Assembly (NCBI GenBank): GCA_964615775.1
Contig: CAZTQB010000004.1
Location: 1-64,000, forward strand
Origin: JALHOM01 sp964615775
Lineage (GTDB): Bacteria > Patescibacteriota > Saccharimonadia > Saccharimonadales > 2-12-FULL-41-12
Reading direction: 5' to 3'
Length of the DNA: 64,000 nt
Position numbers and translations under genes: made by a program. Below are positions 14,305 to 22,992 of the stretch, piece after piece. Positions within the stretch are counted from its first letter, which is position 1; each line of letters starts with the position of its first letter. Under the pieces are notes generated by a model. That model was not told the origin of the DNA. It saw nothing but the letters and a program-made list of their open reading frames with translations, and did no database searches.

Positions 14305-14631
14305 ATGTCAATAAGTATGAGAAAATATAATGTTAATTTTGATGGCCAGGAAACTAGTTTTGATAGAGTCTATGACATAACTTATGAGGCTTTTCGCGGA
14401 AAATTTCCCATCGAAGTCTATGGGCAGCATGAAGGGCTAGATATTTGGTTTGCACTTTCTGTTGCTCGAATAGTCCTCAAGCAAGCTATCTCTGATGAAA
14501 GTTTTGTTGATGGAATAGAATTCTCCGGCTTTTCTACTGGTAGTTACCTGAGTCCTGAAACTCCTTCTTTATATGTATGTAGATTTACGGATGGGGCTGA
14601 AAAGGCCTCATTGCAAATTGAAAACGTCTAA
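14305..14631 (+). CDS. Hypothetical protein, 108 aa
   Basis: I do not recognise this protein. It is soluble, with mixed alpha/beta character, an aromatic-rich N-terminal half and an acidic overall charge; there is no signal peptide or membrane helix. ATG 14305 has only 3 nt between it and a TATGAT box (14296-14301); ATG 14317 (residue 5) would have a leader of about 8 nt and may be the true start. It diverges from the PRTase-like gene and precedes the groES promoter. Confidence 0.55.
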   Translation: MSISMRKYNVNFDGQETSFDRVYDITYEAFRGKFPIEVYGQHEGLDIWFALSVARIVLKQAISDESFVDGIEFSGFSTGSYLSPETPSLYVCRFTDGAEKASLQIENV

Positions 14632-14656
14632 AAACGATAATTAGACAAAGTAGATA

Positions 14657-14686
14657 TTGACAGGGTAGTTGGCACTCGAGTATAGT
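14657..14686 (+). promoter_or_regulatory. groES-groEL promoter
   Basis: TTGACA (14657-14662), an 18-bp spacer and TATAGT (14681-14686). The -10 lies inside the 9-nt centre of the CIRCE repeat. The leader to groES is about 125 nt and contains two copies of the 13-mer AGTGCTAGTGCAT (14688-14700 and 14753-14765). Confidence 0.85.
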
Positions 14687-14695
14687 GAGTGCTAG
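14669..14695 (+). promoter_or_regulatory. CIRCE operator (HrcA binding site)
   Basis: TTGGCACTC, N9, GAGTGCTAG matches the CIRCE consensus TTAGCACTC-N9-GAGTGCTAA at 16 of 18 arm positions with the exact 9-nt spacing. It overlaps the -10 box of the groESL promoter, so a bound HrcA repressor would block RNA polymerase. hrcA itself is not in the window. Confidence 0.92.
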
Positions 14696-14817
14696 TGCAT
14701 TAGTGCTTATAGATCTTCGGTATTAAATCACTGATGATTTATCTTGCGAGAAAGTGCTAGTGCATCTAACTATTTTAAAGTTTCTAAGTTTAATAACTTT
14801 CAAAAAGGAGGAGAGAT

Positions 14818-15084
14818 ATGTCAGTACCAATTAACCCGTTGGCAGATTATGTTGTGGCAGTAGCCGAAAAAGCTAGCAATAAGACGGCTAGTGGCTTTTA
14901 TTTGCCAGAAAACGCTACCGAAAAGCCAAAAACTGCCGAAGTTGTAGCGGTTGGCCCAAGCGTGAAGGATATAAAAGTAAAAGACAAAATTATTTATAAA
15001 AGCTACTCTACTACTGAAGTTAAGGTTGGAAATGTTGACTATATTTTGGTGCGTCAAGAGGATGTGCTAGCGACTGTAAAATAA
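14818..15084 (+). CDS. groES: Co-chaperonin GroES
   Basis: An 88-residue GroES/Cpn10 subunit, the heptameric lid of the GroEL chamber. Family features are 'INPLADYVVA' at the start, the mobile-loop region with 'KTASGFYLPENA', 'AEVVAVGPS', and the C-terminal 'YILVRQEDVLATVK' in the position of the usual ...iLAvi. It is a little shorter than the typical 94-97. The start is fixed by AAGGAGGAG about 7 nt upstream (start codon ATG at 14818). It is the first gene of a heat-shock operon under CIRCE control, 27 nt before groEL. Confidence 0.96.
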   Translation: MSVPINPLADYVVAVAEKASNKTASGFYLPENATEKPKTAEVVAVGPSVKDIKVKDKIIYKSYSTTEVKVGNVDYILVRQEDVLATVK

Positions 15085-15111
15085 TTAGAATTTAGTTAAG
15101 GAGATACGAAA

Positions 15112-16758
15112 ATGAGTAAAAAAGTATTTTATGATGAAGATGCACGCCGCCGAGTATTAGCCGGGGCAGAGATTTTGTACAATGCTGTCAAAACGACTAT
15201 GGGGCCAAAGGGCCGAAATGTAGTGATTAGCAAGAGTTATGGTGGTCCAACTGTGACTCATGATGGTGTAACGGTGGCTAAAGGTGTGGAAATTGCTGAT
15301 GTTGATGACGAAACTTTGGGCTATAAAGTGGGTGCTGAGCTAATCAAGCAGGCAGCCAGCAAAATGAATGATAATGCTGGCGATGGTACTACTACTGTGA
15401 CAGTACTGACTTATCATATCTTGAATGAAGCTAATAAGTTGATTGCGGCCGGCCATAATCCGATGTTGCTTCGTCGTGGTTTAGAAAAAGCTAGTGAAGA
15501 TATTGCCAAAGAGCTAAATAAAATGGCTGAAGATATCAAATCTAATAAAAAGCGGGTTGCAGAAGTAGCTACAATATCGGCTGGTGATAGTGAGATTGGT
15601 GAGTTGATTGCTGATGTGATTGCCAAAGTTGGTAAAGATGGTGTGGTTACGGTTGAGCAAGGCCAGGGTCTGGGGCTAGAGAGTGAAGTGGTAGAAGGAT
15701 TTACTATGGATCGTGGCTTTATAAGTCCGTATATGGTAACTGACGCTACGCGAATGGAGGCTGTATTAGATAAGCCGGCAATTGTGATAACAGACAAGAA
15801 AATTAGTTCAATTCAAGAATTTTTGCCAATTTTAGAGAAATTGGCTCAAGTTGGTAAAAAAGACGTATTTGTAATTGCCGAAGATGTAGAGGGTGAGGCA
15901 CTTGGTACATTGGTGCTAAATAAATTAAAAGGTGTTTTGAATGTAGTCACGGTTAAAGCACCAAGTTTTGGCGACAAACGTAAAGAAATCTTGTCTGACA
16001 TCGCAGTTTTGACTGGCGGACAAGTAGTTAGCGAAGACCAAGGTATGACTTTTGACAATGTTGATGAGTCGGTTTTTGGTTCTGCTCGTAAAGTGATTGT
16101 CGGTAAAGATAGTACTACTATTATCGAGGGAGCTGGCAAAGCTAGCGATGTAACTAAGCGTATGAGTCAGATTGAAGCTCAAGCGGCAAATGCTACCTCA
16201 AACTATGACCGTGATGGATTAAATGAACGAAAAGCTGCTTTGTCTGGTAAAGTAGCAGTTATAAAAGTAGGTGGTGCTACAGAAACCGAGATAGAAGAGA
16301 AGAAATTCCGCGTTGACGACGCGGTGGCCGCAGTTAAGGCAGCACTTGAAGAAGGAATTGTGCCAGGTGGAGGCGTTACGCTAGTTAACTTGGTGTCTGC
16401 TACTAAACTGGCATCTAATGACGAAGTTCTGTTTGGTCAAACTATCTTGTTTAGGGCTTTAGAGCAACCGTTTAGGATTATTCTTGAAAATGCTGGTCTT
16501 AACCCTGACGAGTGGTTACCGCAAGTTAAGAAGGGCAAAGCTGGCTATGGCATAGATGTCAATAACCCAAGTAAGTTGGTCGATATGAAGTCAGCCGGAG
16601 TAGTAGACCCAGTTAGAGTTACTCGACAAGCTATTCAAAATTCGGTGTCCATTGCTGGTACGGCTATGACTATGGGTGCATTAGTGGTTGATGTACCGGA
16701 GCCAAAAACGGCTGCCCCAGATATGTCTGGTATGGGTGGCGGCATGGGCATGATGTAG
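15112..16758 (+). CDS. groEL: Chaperonin GroEL
   Basis: A 548-residue group I chaperonin (standard length). It has 'TMGPKGRNVVISKSYGGPTV', the nucleotide-binding 'GDGTTTVTVLTY', the apical-domain 'GFISPYMVTD', 'VKAPSFGDKRKEIL', 'GGATETEIEEKKFRVDDA' and 'EEGIVPGGGVTLV'. The C-terminus is a Gly-Met tail ('MSGMGGGMGMM') as in canonical GroEL. GroEL and GroES form an ATP-driven cytoplasmic folding cage. AAGGAGA lies upstream of the ATG. A strong terminator follows. Confidence 0.98.
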   Translation: MSKKVFYDEDARRRVLAGAEILYNAVKTTMGPKGRNVVISKSYGGPTVTHDGVTVAKGVEIADVDDETLGYKVGAELIKQAASKMNDNAGDGTTTVTVLTYHILNEANKLIAAGHNPMLLRRGLEKASEDIAKELNKMAEDIKSNKKRVAEVATISAGDSEIGELIADVIAKVGKDGVVTVEQGQGLGLESEVVEGFTMDRGFISPYMVTDATRMEAVLDKPAIVITDKKISSIQEFLPILEKLAQVGKKDVFVIAEDVEGEALGTLVLNKLKGVLNVVTVKAPSFGDKRKEILSDIAVLTGGQVVSEDQGMTFDNVDESVFGSARKVIVGKDSTTIIEGAGKASDVTKRMSQIEAQAANATSNYDRDGLNERKAALSGKVAVIKVGGATETEIEEKKFRVDDAVAAVKAALEEGIVPGGGVTLVNLVSATKLASNDEVLFGQTILFRALEQPFRIILENAGLNPDEWLPQVKKGKAGYGIDVNNPSKLVDMKSAGVVDPVRVTRQAIQNSVSIAGTAMTMGALVVDVPEPKTAAPDMSGMGGGMGMM

Positions 16759-16793
16759 TTTAAGTCAAAGAAATCGGCCTTAATTTTAGGTAA

Positions 16794-16836
16794 AAAATAC
16801 TGCTTTTGGAGCTGCCAGAAGCAGTATTTTCTTTTT
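16794..16836 (+). terminator. Terminator of the groES-groEL operon
   Basis: A 12-bp perfect stem (AAAATACTGCTT at 16794-16805, AAGCAGTATTTT at 16819-16830) with a 13-nt loop, followed by CTTTTT. Confidence 0.92.
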
Positions 16837-16852
16837 AAATGCATCAGAATAC

Positions 16853-16881
16853 TTGCGTAAAATGTAATTATGTAGTACAAT
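16853..16881 (+). promoter_or_regulatory. Promoter of the LPHTG protein gene
   Basis: TTGCGT (16853-16858), a 17-bp spacer and TACAAT (16876-16881). The transcript should start near 16888, and AAGGA lies about 7 nt before the ATG. Confidence 0.7.
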
Positions 16882-16902
16882 ACTGTTAATCAAGGAACTT
16901 AT

Positions 16903-17412
16903 ATGGCATTGTTTAGACAAAATAAAACTCAGCGTACGGTCTTACCAGAAGAGGTAAACGATTATTATAAAGCCCAGAAACGTGAGCGAACTGGTGTGGC
17001 TTTGATGCTTGGTTTGGCAGCTTTGATAGCAACACTGATAGTCGGTTTTGCACTGTTTTTCGGTGGTAGATGGGTTTATCAAAAAATTAGCGGTAAAAAC
17101 AAGACTCCAACTGCAATAATTGACGATAAAAAGGCATCCGACAAGTCGGCTAACGATAAATCAAGCGACAAATCGTCAAGTAGTAGCCAAGATAACAGTA
17201 GCTCAACGAGCGGTACCTCTTCGTCTAATAGCTCGGCCGGCTCTAATTCTAGTACTTCTCAGGCCAATGGCGGCTCTGGTGGTGCATCAAGTTCGGCTTC
17301 GACTACAAATAGCGGTGGAGGTGCAGCTAACAATTCTGGAAGTACAACAACTCCAGCTTTAGGCGACGAACCAACTTCTCCGTTGCCACACACCGGTGAC
17401 GAAGGTCACTAA
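16903..17412 (+). CDS. Ser-rich single-pass surface protein ending in LPHTG
   Basis: A 169-residue protein in three parts: a short basic cytoplasmic N-terminus, one membrane helix (about 30-55), and a long low-complexity tail of Ser, Gly, Asn, Thr and Ala. The last nine residues are LPHTGDEGH, so an LPxTG sortase signature (161-165) sits at the very C-terminus without the usual hydrophobic helix and basic tail. With the N-terminus inside, the motif would be outside the cell. I infer a surface or spacer protein and possibly an atypical sortase substrate; no sortase gene is in the window. Homologues of known function are not apparent. Confidence 0.75.
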   Translation: MALFRQNKTQRTVLPEEVNDYYKAQKRERTGVALMLGLAALIATLIVGFALFFGGRWVYQKISGKNKTPTAIIDDKKASDKSANDKSSDKSSSSSQDNSSSTSGTSSSNSSAGSNSSTSQANGGSGGASSSASTTNSGGGAANNSGSTTTPALGDEPTSPLPHTGDEGH

Positions 17413-17465
17413 TTAGATTTTAAGCAATTTTAAGAGCTAAGCTTTCTGGTTTTACTAAGTAAGTT

Positions 17466-17978
17466 TTAGCTATTTTGGCCGTGATGTTGAGAAAAGTAAT
17501 TGATTTCGTTAACAATAGCCAGTAGAGCCTCAGCTTTTGCTTTCTCATCAGAAATTTGATTAGCTGCTTCGTAAGCTTCTTTGATAAGTTCATGATTGTC
17601 GGAAGCCTGGATAAGCATCATAAGTGTTTTGTAGCGCTCTTCGGGTTGTTGGCTGAGCTGACTCACTAGAGGCGATAGCTGATTAAGAGCTTGCACCTTG
17701 ATATCCGATAGTTGATCTAGATTAGCAGGCGAGACGCCACTAACTGAAGTAGTAGATGATTGACTAACTGGGCTATCTTCTTCTAGGCCTTGCTCATTGT
17801 TATCATCTTGGTTAGGTAAGGTCGGCGTTTGACTGGGCTGGCTAGGTAGAACTGGGCTGAAAGTTGTGGGATTATTGCCAAGTCCAATCTGTGGACTGGC
17901 GTCATTTATATCATTTGCAACTTGATCCATGTCTGTTTTTGGGCTTTGACTTTGGTCGTCGGATTTATTATTGAACAT
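17466..17978 (-). CDS. Hypothetical protein with disordered N-terminus, 170 aa
   Basis: Residues 1-85 are Gln/Ser/Pro/Asn/Asp-rich and probably disordered. Residues 90-165 form a helical domain ('DIKVQALNQLSPLVSQL', 'RYKTLMMLIQASDN', 'ELIKEAYEAANQI'). There is no signal peptide or membrane helix. I do not know the family; the repeated helix pairs suggest a small protein-binding helical bundle. AAAGGAG precedes the ATG. It is convergent with the LPHTG gene and divergent from the isomerase gene. Confidence 0.7.
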   Translation of the reverse strand: MFNNKSDDQSQSPKTDMDQVANDINDASPQIGLGNNPTTFSPVLPSQPSQTPTLPNQDDNNEQGLEEDSPVSQSSTTSVSGVSPANLDQLSDIKVQALNQLSPLVSQLSQQPEERYKTLMMLIQASDNHELIKEAYEAANQISDEKAKAEALLAIVNEINYFSQHHGQNS

Positions 17979-18098
17979 ACCACTCCTTTATTTGTTCATT
18001 TTGAAACACATTTATATGCTATTTATTTTAACAATTTTAACCATAAGCGACAAATCTAAATGTTTTGACGTTATAATAAAGTATATAAAAGGAGGATT

Positions 18099-19133
18099 AT
18101 GTCAGTATTAGATAATTTAAAAATGATACATGAACGCGACGTTCAGGATGCTTTGGGTGTGGCATTAAATCAATGGCAGCAGCTAAAAGAAAGCTATGAT
18201 TTGCCAATTATAGAGGAAGAATTTGAAAATATAGTTTATGCCGGCATGGGGGGTTCATCATTGTCGGCCTCATTGAGTCAGACTTGGCCAGGCTATAGTT
18301 TGCCGTTTGAAGTCTGCCGGACTTATGATATCCCTCGTTATGTGAATGACAAGACATTTTTTATCTGTTGTAGCTTTAGCGGGAATACTGAAGAGACTTT
18401 GTCGGCTTTGGCTCAGGCAGAGGCGAAGGGTGCAAAGATTGTAGTTATCACCAATGGTGGAAAATTAGCGACGATTGCCGAGGAAAAAGGCTATCCGTTA
18501 GCAAAGCTGCCTGATATTCCGCAACCACGTTATGCTACATTGGCAATTTTGAAAGCAGTGATTGAAGCTTTAGCGGCAGCTAATCTTTGCCCTAAATCTT
18601 GCATAAATGAGCTTGAAGATTATGCCGATGAGCTAAAAACTCAACTAGATAACTATCGTCCAGATGTGCTTACGGTAGATAACCCGACCAAGCAGCTAGC
18701 TCTTGAGTTGGCTGGTAGTTCGCCAGTAGTTTATGCCAGTAGCTTGTTTTATTCGGTGGCTTATAAATGGAAGATTAGTTTTAATGAAAATGCCAAAAAT
18801 GTAGCGTGGTGTAATGCCTATCCAGAGTTTAATCATAATGAGTTTTTGGGCTGGTCATCTCATCCAGAAAATAAGCCGTATAAGGTAGTAAACTTGGTCA
18901 GTAGTTTTGATCATCCACAGATACTGAAACGGTTCGAGATATCTGATCGACTTTTGAGTGGCAAAAAACCAGCTGCAGAGACAGTCAATCTAGTGGGTGA
19001 TAATATTATGAAACAGATGATTTATGGCACAACTTTTGGCGATTTTGTAAGCCTGTACTTGGCTCTGATTAATGGCCTTAATCCGTCGCCGGTTGACCTA
19101 ATCGAGAAACTAAAACAGGAGCTAAAAAAATAA
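18099..19133 (+). CDS. Bifunctional phosphoglucose/phosphomannose isomerase
   Basis: A 344-residue two-SIS-domain sugar isomerase of the archaeal/bacterial bifunctional PGI/PMI type, interconverting glucose-6-P, mannose-6-P and fructose-6-P. The first SIS domain has 'VYAGMGGSSLSASL' (about residues 46-59) and 'CCSFSGNTEETLSAL', the sugar-phosphate-binding loop. The C-terminal half has 'FNENAKNVAWCNAYPEFNHN', which carries the catalytic Glu/His region of this family. AAAGGAGG lies directly upstream of the ATG. It ends beside the DUF1361 gene, with which it may be co-transcribed. Confidence 0.9.
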   Translation: MSVLDNLKMIHERDVQDALGVALNQWQQLKESYDLPIIEEEFENIVYAGMGGSSLSASLSQTWPGYSLPFEVCRTYDIPRYVNDKTFFICCSFSGNTEETLSALAQAEAKGAKIVVITNGGKLATIAEEKGYPLAKLPDIPQPRYATLAILKAVIEALAAANLCPKSCINELEDYADELKTQLDNYRPDVLTVDNPTKQLALELAGSSPVVYASSLFYSVAYKWKISFNENAKNVAWCNAYPEFNHNEFLGWSSHPENKPYKVVNLVSSFDHPQILKRFEISDRLLSGKKPAAETVNLVGDNIMKQMIYGTTFGDFVSLYLALINGLNPSPVDLIEKLKQELKK

Positions 19134-19174
19134 GATTTTTTAGACTAAAAAAAATAACAAAGCGGCAAAACCAC

Positions 19175-19813
19175 TTGTTATTAAGCCTAATTTGGCTAAT
19201 TTTATTGCCAATTCTGTTGCTTGCTGCTCGTATGATTGAGAGTGGCAGCGATCGGTATGTTTTTATGCTTTGGAATTTAACACTAGCAGTCATACCTCTG
19301 TTCCTGGCGATTTGGCTTAAAGTAATATCTAAAAATAAACTTTTTATTACGCCAAAATGGTTAGTGATTTTTGGCCTGTGGTTAGTGGTTTTGCCAAATA
19401 GTTTTTATATGGTGACTGATCTACTTCACCTACGTAAAACTCAGGAAGTCAGTCTAATATATGATGTTATTTTGCTAGAATCATTTATTGCTTCGGGGCT
19501 GATTCTGGGTTTAATAAGTCTATTTTTGGTTCATAGAGTTCTGCAAAAACACTTTTCTGGTCATCGTTCAAATGTGATTATGATAATTATTTTGGCGTTG
19601 GTGAGTTTTGCGATTTATCTGGGGCGTTACTCGCGTTGGAATAGCTGGGATTTACTGTTTAGCCCAATGGGTTTGATTTTTGATGTTAGTGATCAGATTG
19701 TTGATCCGCTTGCCAATAAATCTACTTATATTGTGACAATTTTATTTTTTCTATTTTTATCGTCAATTTATTGGGTAGTTTATGAGTTGGCTGGGATGCT
19801 ATCGAAGAAGTAA
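19175..19813 (+). CDS. DUF1361 family membrane protein
   Basis: A protein of about 212 residues with six predicted membrane helices. 'FMLWNLTLAVIPLFLA', 'LPNSFYMVTDLLHL' and 'YLGRYSRWNSWDLL' are characteristic of DUF1361, whose role is unknown. The first conventional start is TTG 19175, which has no Shine-Dalgarno sequence. The frame is open back to the stop of the isomerase gene and would add a basic stretch (RFFRLKKITKRQNH) suited to a cytoplasmic N-terminus; an ATA overlapping the upstream TAA is placed after GGAG, so a non-canonical start is possible. Confidence 0.75.
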   Translation: MLLSLIWLILLPILLLAARMIESGSDRYVFMLWNLTLAVIPLFLAIWLKVISKNKLFITPKWLVIFGLWLVVLPNSFYMVTDLLHLRKTQEVSLIYDVILLESFIASGLILGLISLFLVHRVLQKHFSGHRSNVIMIIILALVSFAIYLGRYSRWNSWDLLFSPMGLIFDVSDQIVDPLANKSTYIVTILFFLFLSSIYWVVYELAGMLSKK

Positions 19814-19854
19814 GTTACCACAACTAAGAAACTGTCTCTGTTATAATTGTTACT

Positions 19855-21519
19855 ATGTTAGATAAAATTAACGGGGTTTTGATGAATGCAGTTCAGAAAC
19901 TGTACTGCGAGACTATGGAAGCTAGCTTTGCAAGATCGGATCACTGCGATTTTGCCAGTAATATAGCTATGCAGCTTAGTGGCAAGCTAGGTAAAAACCC
20001 TATAGACATTGCTGAGCAGTTGCGTGCCGAAATTTCAGAGAACTCTTTTTTTAGCAGAATAGAAGTTGCTGGACCGGGCTTTTTGAATGTTTGGCTAAGT
20101 GACGAAGTGTTAATTCAAGCATTAGACTCAGACGGAATGACTGTTTTTGACATAAATGATGGAAATGGTGGTGCAGTTTTGCTTGAATATTCTTGCCCAA
20201 ATGCTTTTAAGGAACTTCATACCGGACATCTCTATCAAACATTGATTGGCGATAGCATGGGACGGATTTATGAATTTTTGGGCGTAAAGGTTTATAGAAC
20301 TAGCTTTGGTGGTGATGTGGGTTTGCATGCCGCAAAGTGTATGTGGGGGATTTTACAAGCTCTTGGTGGTGAAAATCTTACCAAATTGACAGAGGTAGAA
20401 GACCATGCGGCTTGGATTTCGGCAGCTTACGTGGTAGGGTCCAAGGCTTACGAAGAAGATGAGTTTGTAAAAGCCGAAATAGACAATCTAAACAAAAAAA
20501 TCTATGGTTTGCATGAATCTGGTGATATAGTATCTGATTTTGCTCAGATTTATTTTACGACGAGGCAGTGGAGTTATGATTATTTTGATAAATTTTATGC
20601 TGATATAGATGTAGTTGCGTTTGATAAATATTATCCAGAAAGTGTGACTTCTGGTCCTGGGTTAGAGGTCGTTAGTCAAAATTTGGTTGATGTTTTTAGT
20701 GAGAGTGAAGGGGCGGTAGTATTAGATGAAGCCAAGTCTGGTCTACATACTAGGGTGTTTGTGACTTCGGCTGGTTTGCCGACTTACGAGACTAAAGATT
20801 TAGGTGTTGTTAGGCTGGAAAATCAGGACTTTAATTACGAGAAGCGAATTATTATGACTGGCAATGACCAATCGGAGTACATGAAGGTAGTTTTTAAGGC
20901 ACTCGAGCTGATTGACCCTGTGTTGGCGGCTAAGCAAAGGCATATTGCAAATGGCACAGTTAAATTCGCTAACGGCCAAAAAATGAGTTCTAGATTAGGT
21001 AATGTAACCAAGGCAACAGATGTAATTGAGGCAGTTAGTTTGGCTATGTCGGCCGGAGACCAAGCAGTAAAAAAAGACATGGTGCTAGGTGCAATTAAAT
21101 ATTCGCTGCTAAAAAGCAAGGTAGGCGGTGATATTGCTTTTGATATAGAAAAATCGATTAGCGTCGAAGGTAACAGTGGACCTTATATGCAGTATGCTCT
21201 GGCTCGAGCTAACTCGGTACTTGCTAAAGCCAAAAAACGAGGGAGTATACCAAAAGAATTAACAGATGGCGAACGGAATTTTGCCCTTAAATTGACTGAT
21301 TTTGGTCAGGCAATAGAAGTAGCAATTAAAGATTTTTCACCGCATCACGTTGCTAGTTTCTTGTATGACTTAGCTCAAGAGTTTAATCGTTTTTACGAAA
21401 AAAATCGGATTATTGATGATCAACGAGAAGTCGAGAGGTTATTTTTGGTAAACAAGTATCAAAAAATTCTAAAACAGGGCTTGGAACTACTTGGTGTACC
21501 AACTCCGGAAAAAATATGA
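19855..21519 (+). CDS. argS: Arginine--tRNA ligase
   Basis: A 554-residue class I synthetase for tRNA-Arg. The N-terminal additional domain contains 'DFASNIAMQLSGKLGKNP'. The HIGH motif reads HTGH in 'CPNAFKELHTGHLYQ' (about residues 114-128). 'SFGGDVGLHAAKCMWG', 'GQKMSSRLGNVTKATDVI' (KMS-type loop) and the C-terminal DALR anticodon-binding domain ('HHVASFLYDLAQEFNRFYE') are all present. The ATG lies exactly 7 nt after a TATAAT (19842-19847), so the mRNA is predicted leaderless. The stop overlaps the next gene as ATGA. Confidence 0.96.
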   Translation: MLDKINGVLMNAVQKLYCETMEASFARSDHCDFASNIAMQLSGKLGKNPIDIAEQLRAEISENSFFSRIEVAGPGFLNVWLSDEVLIQALDSDGMTVFDINDGNGGAVLLEYSCPNAFKELHTGHLYQTLIGDSMGRIYEFLGVKVYRTSFGGDVGLHAAKCMWGILQALGGENLTKLTEVEDHAAWISAAYVVGSKAYEEDEFVKAEIDNLNKKIYGLHESGDIVSDFAQIYFTTRQWSYDYFDKFYADIDVVAFDKYYPESVTSGPGLEVVSQNLVDVFSESEGAVVLDEAKSGLHTRVFVTSAGLPTYETKDLGVVRLENQDFNYEKRIIMTGNDQSEYMKVVFKALELIDPVLAAKQRHIANGTVKFANGQKMSSRLGNVTKATDVIEAVSLAMSAGDQAVKKDMVLGAIKYSLLKSKVGGDIAFDIEKSISVEGNSGPYMQYALARANSVLAKAKKRGSIPKELTDGERNFALKLTDFGQAIEVAIKDFSPHHVASFLYDLAQEFNRFYEKNRIIDDQREVERLFLVNKYQKILKQGLELLGVPTPEKI

Positions 21520-22142
21520 AAAATAAAGTAGTGATTTTTGATTTTGACGGTACTCTGGCCGATGTAGTGCCAATTTTTCGTAAAATTTATAGCAACCTTG
21601 CACTGCAATATAATCTACCGGAGATATCGGACCAAGACTTTTTAGAGCTACGCAAGAAAAATCTAAAACAAGCTCTAAAATGGGTTGGCATAAGGTATTG
21701 GCAGCTACCTGGTATATTAAATAAGGGTCGCACAATGTTCGCCAAACACAAAAAAGAGGCTAAGCTTTTTGACGGTATGACTGATATTGTTAACAAGTTA
21801 CATAGTAATGGTTGCGAGGTTTACGTGTTGAGTTCTAATAGCGAGAGTACTATAAAATGTGTACTGGAACGCTACGGTATTGACAACAAAATTATAATCC
21901 TGCGTCGGCCTAGTTTGCTTGGTAAATCTGGCAGTATAAATAAGTTAGTTAAGTCCAGAAAATATAGTAAAGCTGACGTATGGATGATAGGCGATGAAGT
22001 TCGCGATGTTGATGCTGGCAATAAGGCTAAAGTTAACACTATATCTGTTAGTTGGGGCCTACAAGATGGCTCACTACTGGCTCAACACAAGCCAACACAC
22101 CTGGTAAATACAGTTGCTGAGCTTAAGAAATTATTAATTTAG
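21516..22142 (+). CDS. HAD-superfamily phosphatase, Gph-like
   Basis: A 208-residue HAD hydrolase with all four motifs: motif I 'IFDFDGTLADVVP' (nucleophile and acid Asp both present), motif II 'VLSSNSE', motif III Lys in 'LLGKSGSINKL', and motif IV 'WMIGDEVRDVDAGNKA'. The helical cap between motifs I and II fits the phosphoglycolate phosphatase-like subfamily. The substrate cannot be told from the sequence. It overlaps argS by 4 nt and is probably translated by coupling. It converges on the M15 peptidase gene with 5 bp between the stops. Confidence 0.85.
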   Translation: MKNKVVIFDFDGTLADVVPIFRKIYSNLALQYNLPEISDQDFLELRKKNLKQALKWVGIRYWQLPGILNKGRTMFAKHKKEAKLFDGMTDIVNKLHSNGCEVYVLSSNSESTIKCVLERYGIDNKIIILRRPSLLGKSGSINKLVKSRKYSKADVWMIGDEVRDVDAGNKAKVNTISVSWGLQDGSLLAQHKPTHLVNTVAELKKLLI

Positions 22143-22147
22143 TTGGG

Positions 22148-22957
22148 TCAATAGCTTGGTGCAGCCGGCAAGCCAAAATACTCTTCGAGCGTAAGATTGC
22201 CAACTTTTTGTGAAACGTCAGTGCCGATATATCTGATATGCCAAGGCTCGTATTGGTAGCCGGTAACACTAGTTTTGTCTTCTAGATATCTGACGACGAA
22301 TCCATATTTGGTTGCATTGTTTTTAAGCCAAATACCGGCTGCCGTGTTGCCGAAACAGGTTTCTAGGTCACAAGTGCCGTTGCCTAGGTCGATAGCAAGA
22401 CCTGTTTGGTGTTCGCTGTATCCTGGTCTGGCACTATATGTGTCGGCTAGGGCCACTCCGTCGCGAGCTACCCAGCCGTTATATGTAGATTGCTGATTGG
22501 CATATGATCTGTAAGAGCTAAGAATTTTCATGCCTACGCCAGCTGCCACTGCATCATTTAGAAGTTGGCTTAGGCTAGTTGCTGCTTCGGCTCGAACTGT
22601 GCCACCGGCGACTGACGTTAAATTAGGTGGTACATAACTAGCTGATAGTGGGCGTTTTTTGTTGACAATTGCGGTTAATGAACTGGGGTCAGATATAGGT
22701 GTGGAAGCTGGGGTACTAGATGGTTCTGTGATAGGAGTTGGTTTTGGAACTACTGGGGCTGGCTTATTTTCAGTTTCTGTTGGCTGTGGTTGAGTGTTCG
22801 AGTCAGTCGTTTTTGCAGGAACTATTGGGTTTTTGTGATCGTTTTTCGTAAACAAAAATACGCCTAAGCCGATCACTAAGAACAACACTAGTCCGTAAAC
22901 AACTAACATTTTACGGCTTTTGTATGAAAAAGACTTAAAGAGGAACTTACGCTTCAT
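22148..22957 (-). CDS. D-alanyl-D-alanine carboxypeptidase, peptidase M15B (VanY-like)
   Basis: A 269-residue membrane-anchored peptidase. One N-terminal membrane helix (about 18-37) follows a basic start, then a Pro/Thr/Ser-rich linker (about 40-95), then the zinc peptidase domain. Catalytic features are 'SSYRSYANQQ', the metal motif 'SEHQTGLAIDLG' (His and Asp ligands) and 'EPWHIRYIG' (Glu and His). The family trims the terminal D-Ala of peptidoglycan stem peptides. Here it should act outside the membrane. A TATTAT ends 6 nt before the ATG, so a leaderless mRNA is predicted; the divergent orn promoter overlaps. Confidence 0.92.
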   Translation of the reverse strand: MKRKFLFKSFSYKSRKMLVVYGLVLFLVIGLGVFLFTKNDHKNPIVPAKTTDSNTQPQPTETENKPAPVVPKPTPITEPSSTPASTPISDPSSLTAIVNKKRPLSASYVPPNLTSVAGGTVRAEAATSLSQLLNDAVAAGVGMKILSSYRSYANQQSTYNGWVARDGVALADTYSARPGYSEHQTGLAIDLGNGTCDLETCFGNTAAGIWLKNNATKYGFVVRYLEDKTSVTGYQYEPWHIRYIGTDVSQKVGNLTLEEYFGLPAAPSY

Positions 22958-22985
22958 AAACAGATAATATCATATTTGCTATACT
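22958..22985. promoter_or_regulatory. Back-to-back -10 elements of the M15 peptidase and orn genes
   Basis: The minus strand has TATTAT (22969-22964), 6 nt before the peptidase ATG. The + strand has TATACT (22980-22985) preceded by TTTGC, 7 nt before the orn ATG. The two start codons are only 35 bp apart, so the promoters must overlap and may exclude each other. Confidence 0.65.
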
Positions 22986-22992
22986 GTTTGTT

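Noticed and set aside
14658..14817. Riboswitch in the groES leader
   Set aside because: The inverted repeats are explained by CIRCE and its repeated arm; no known riboswitch core is visible.
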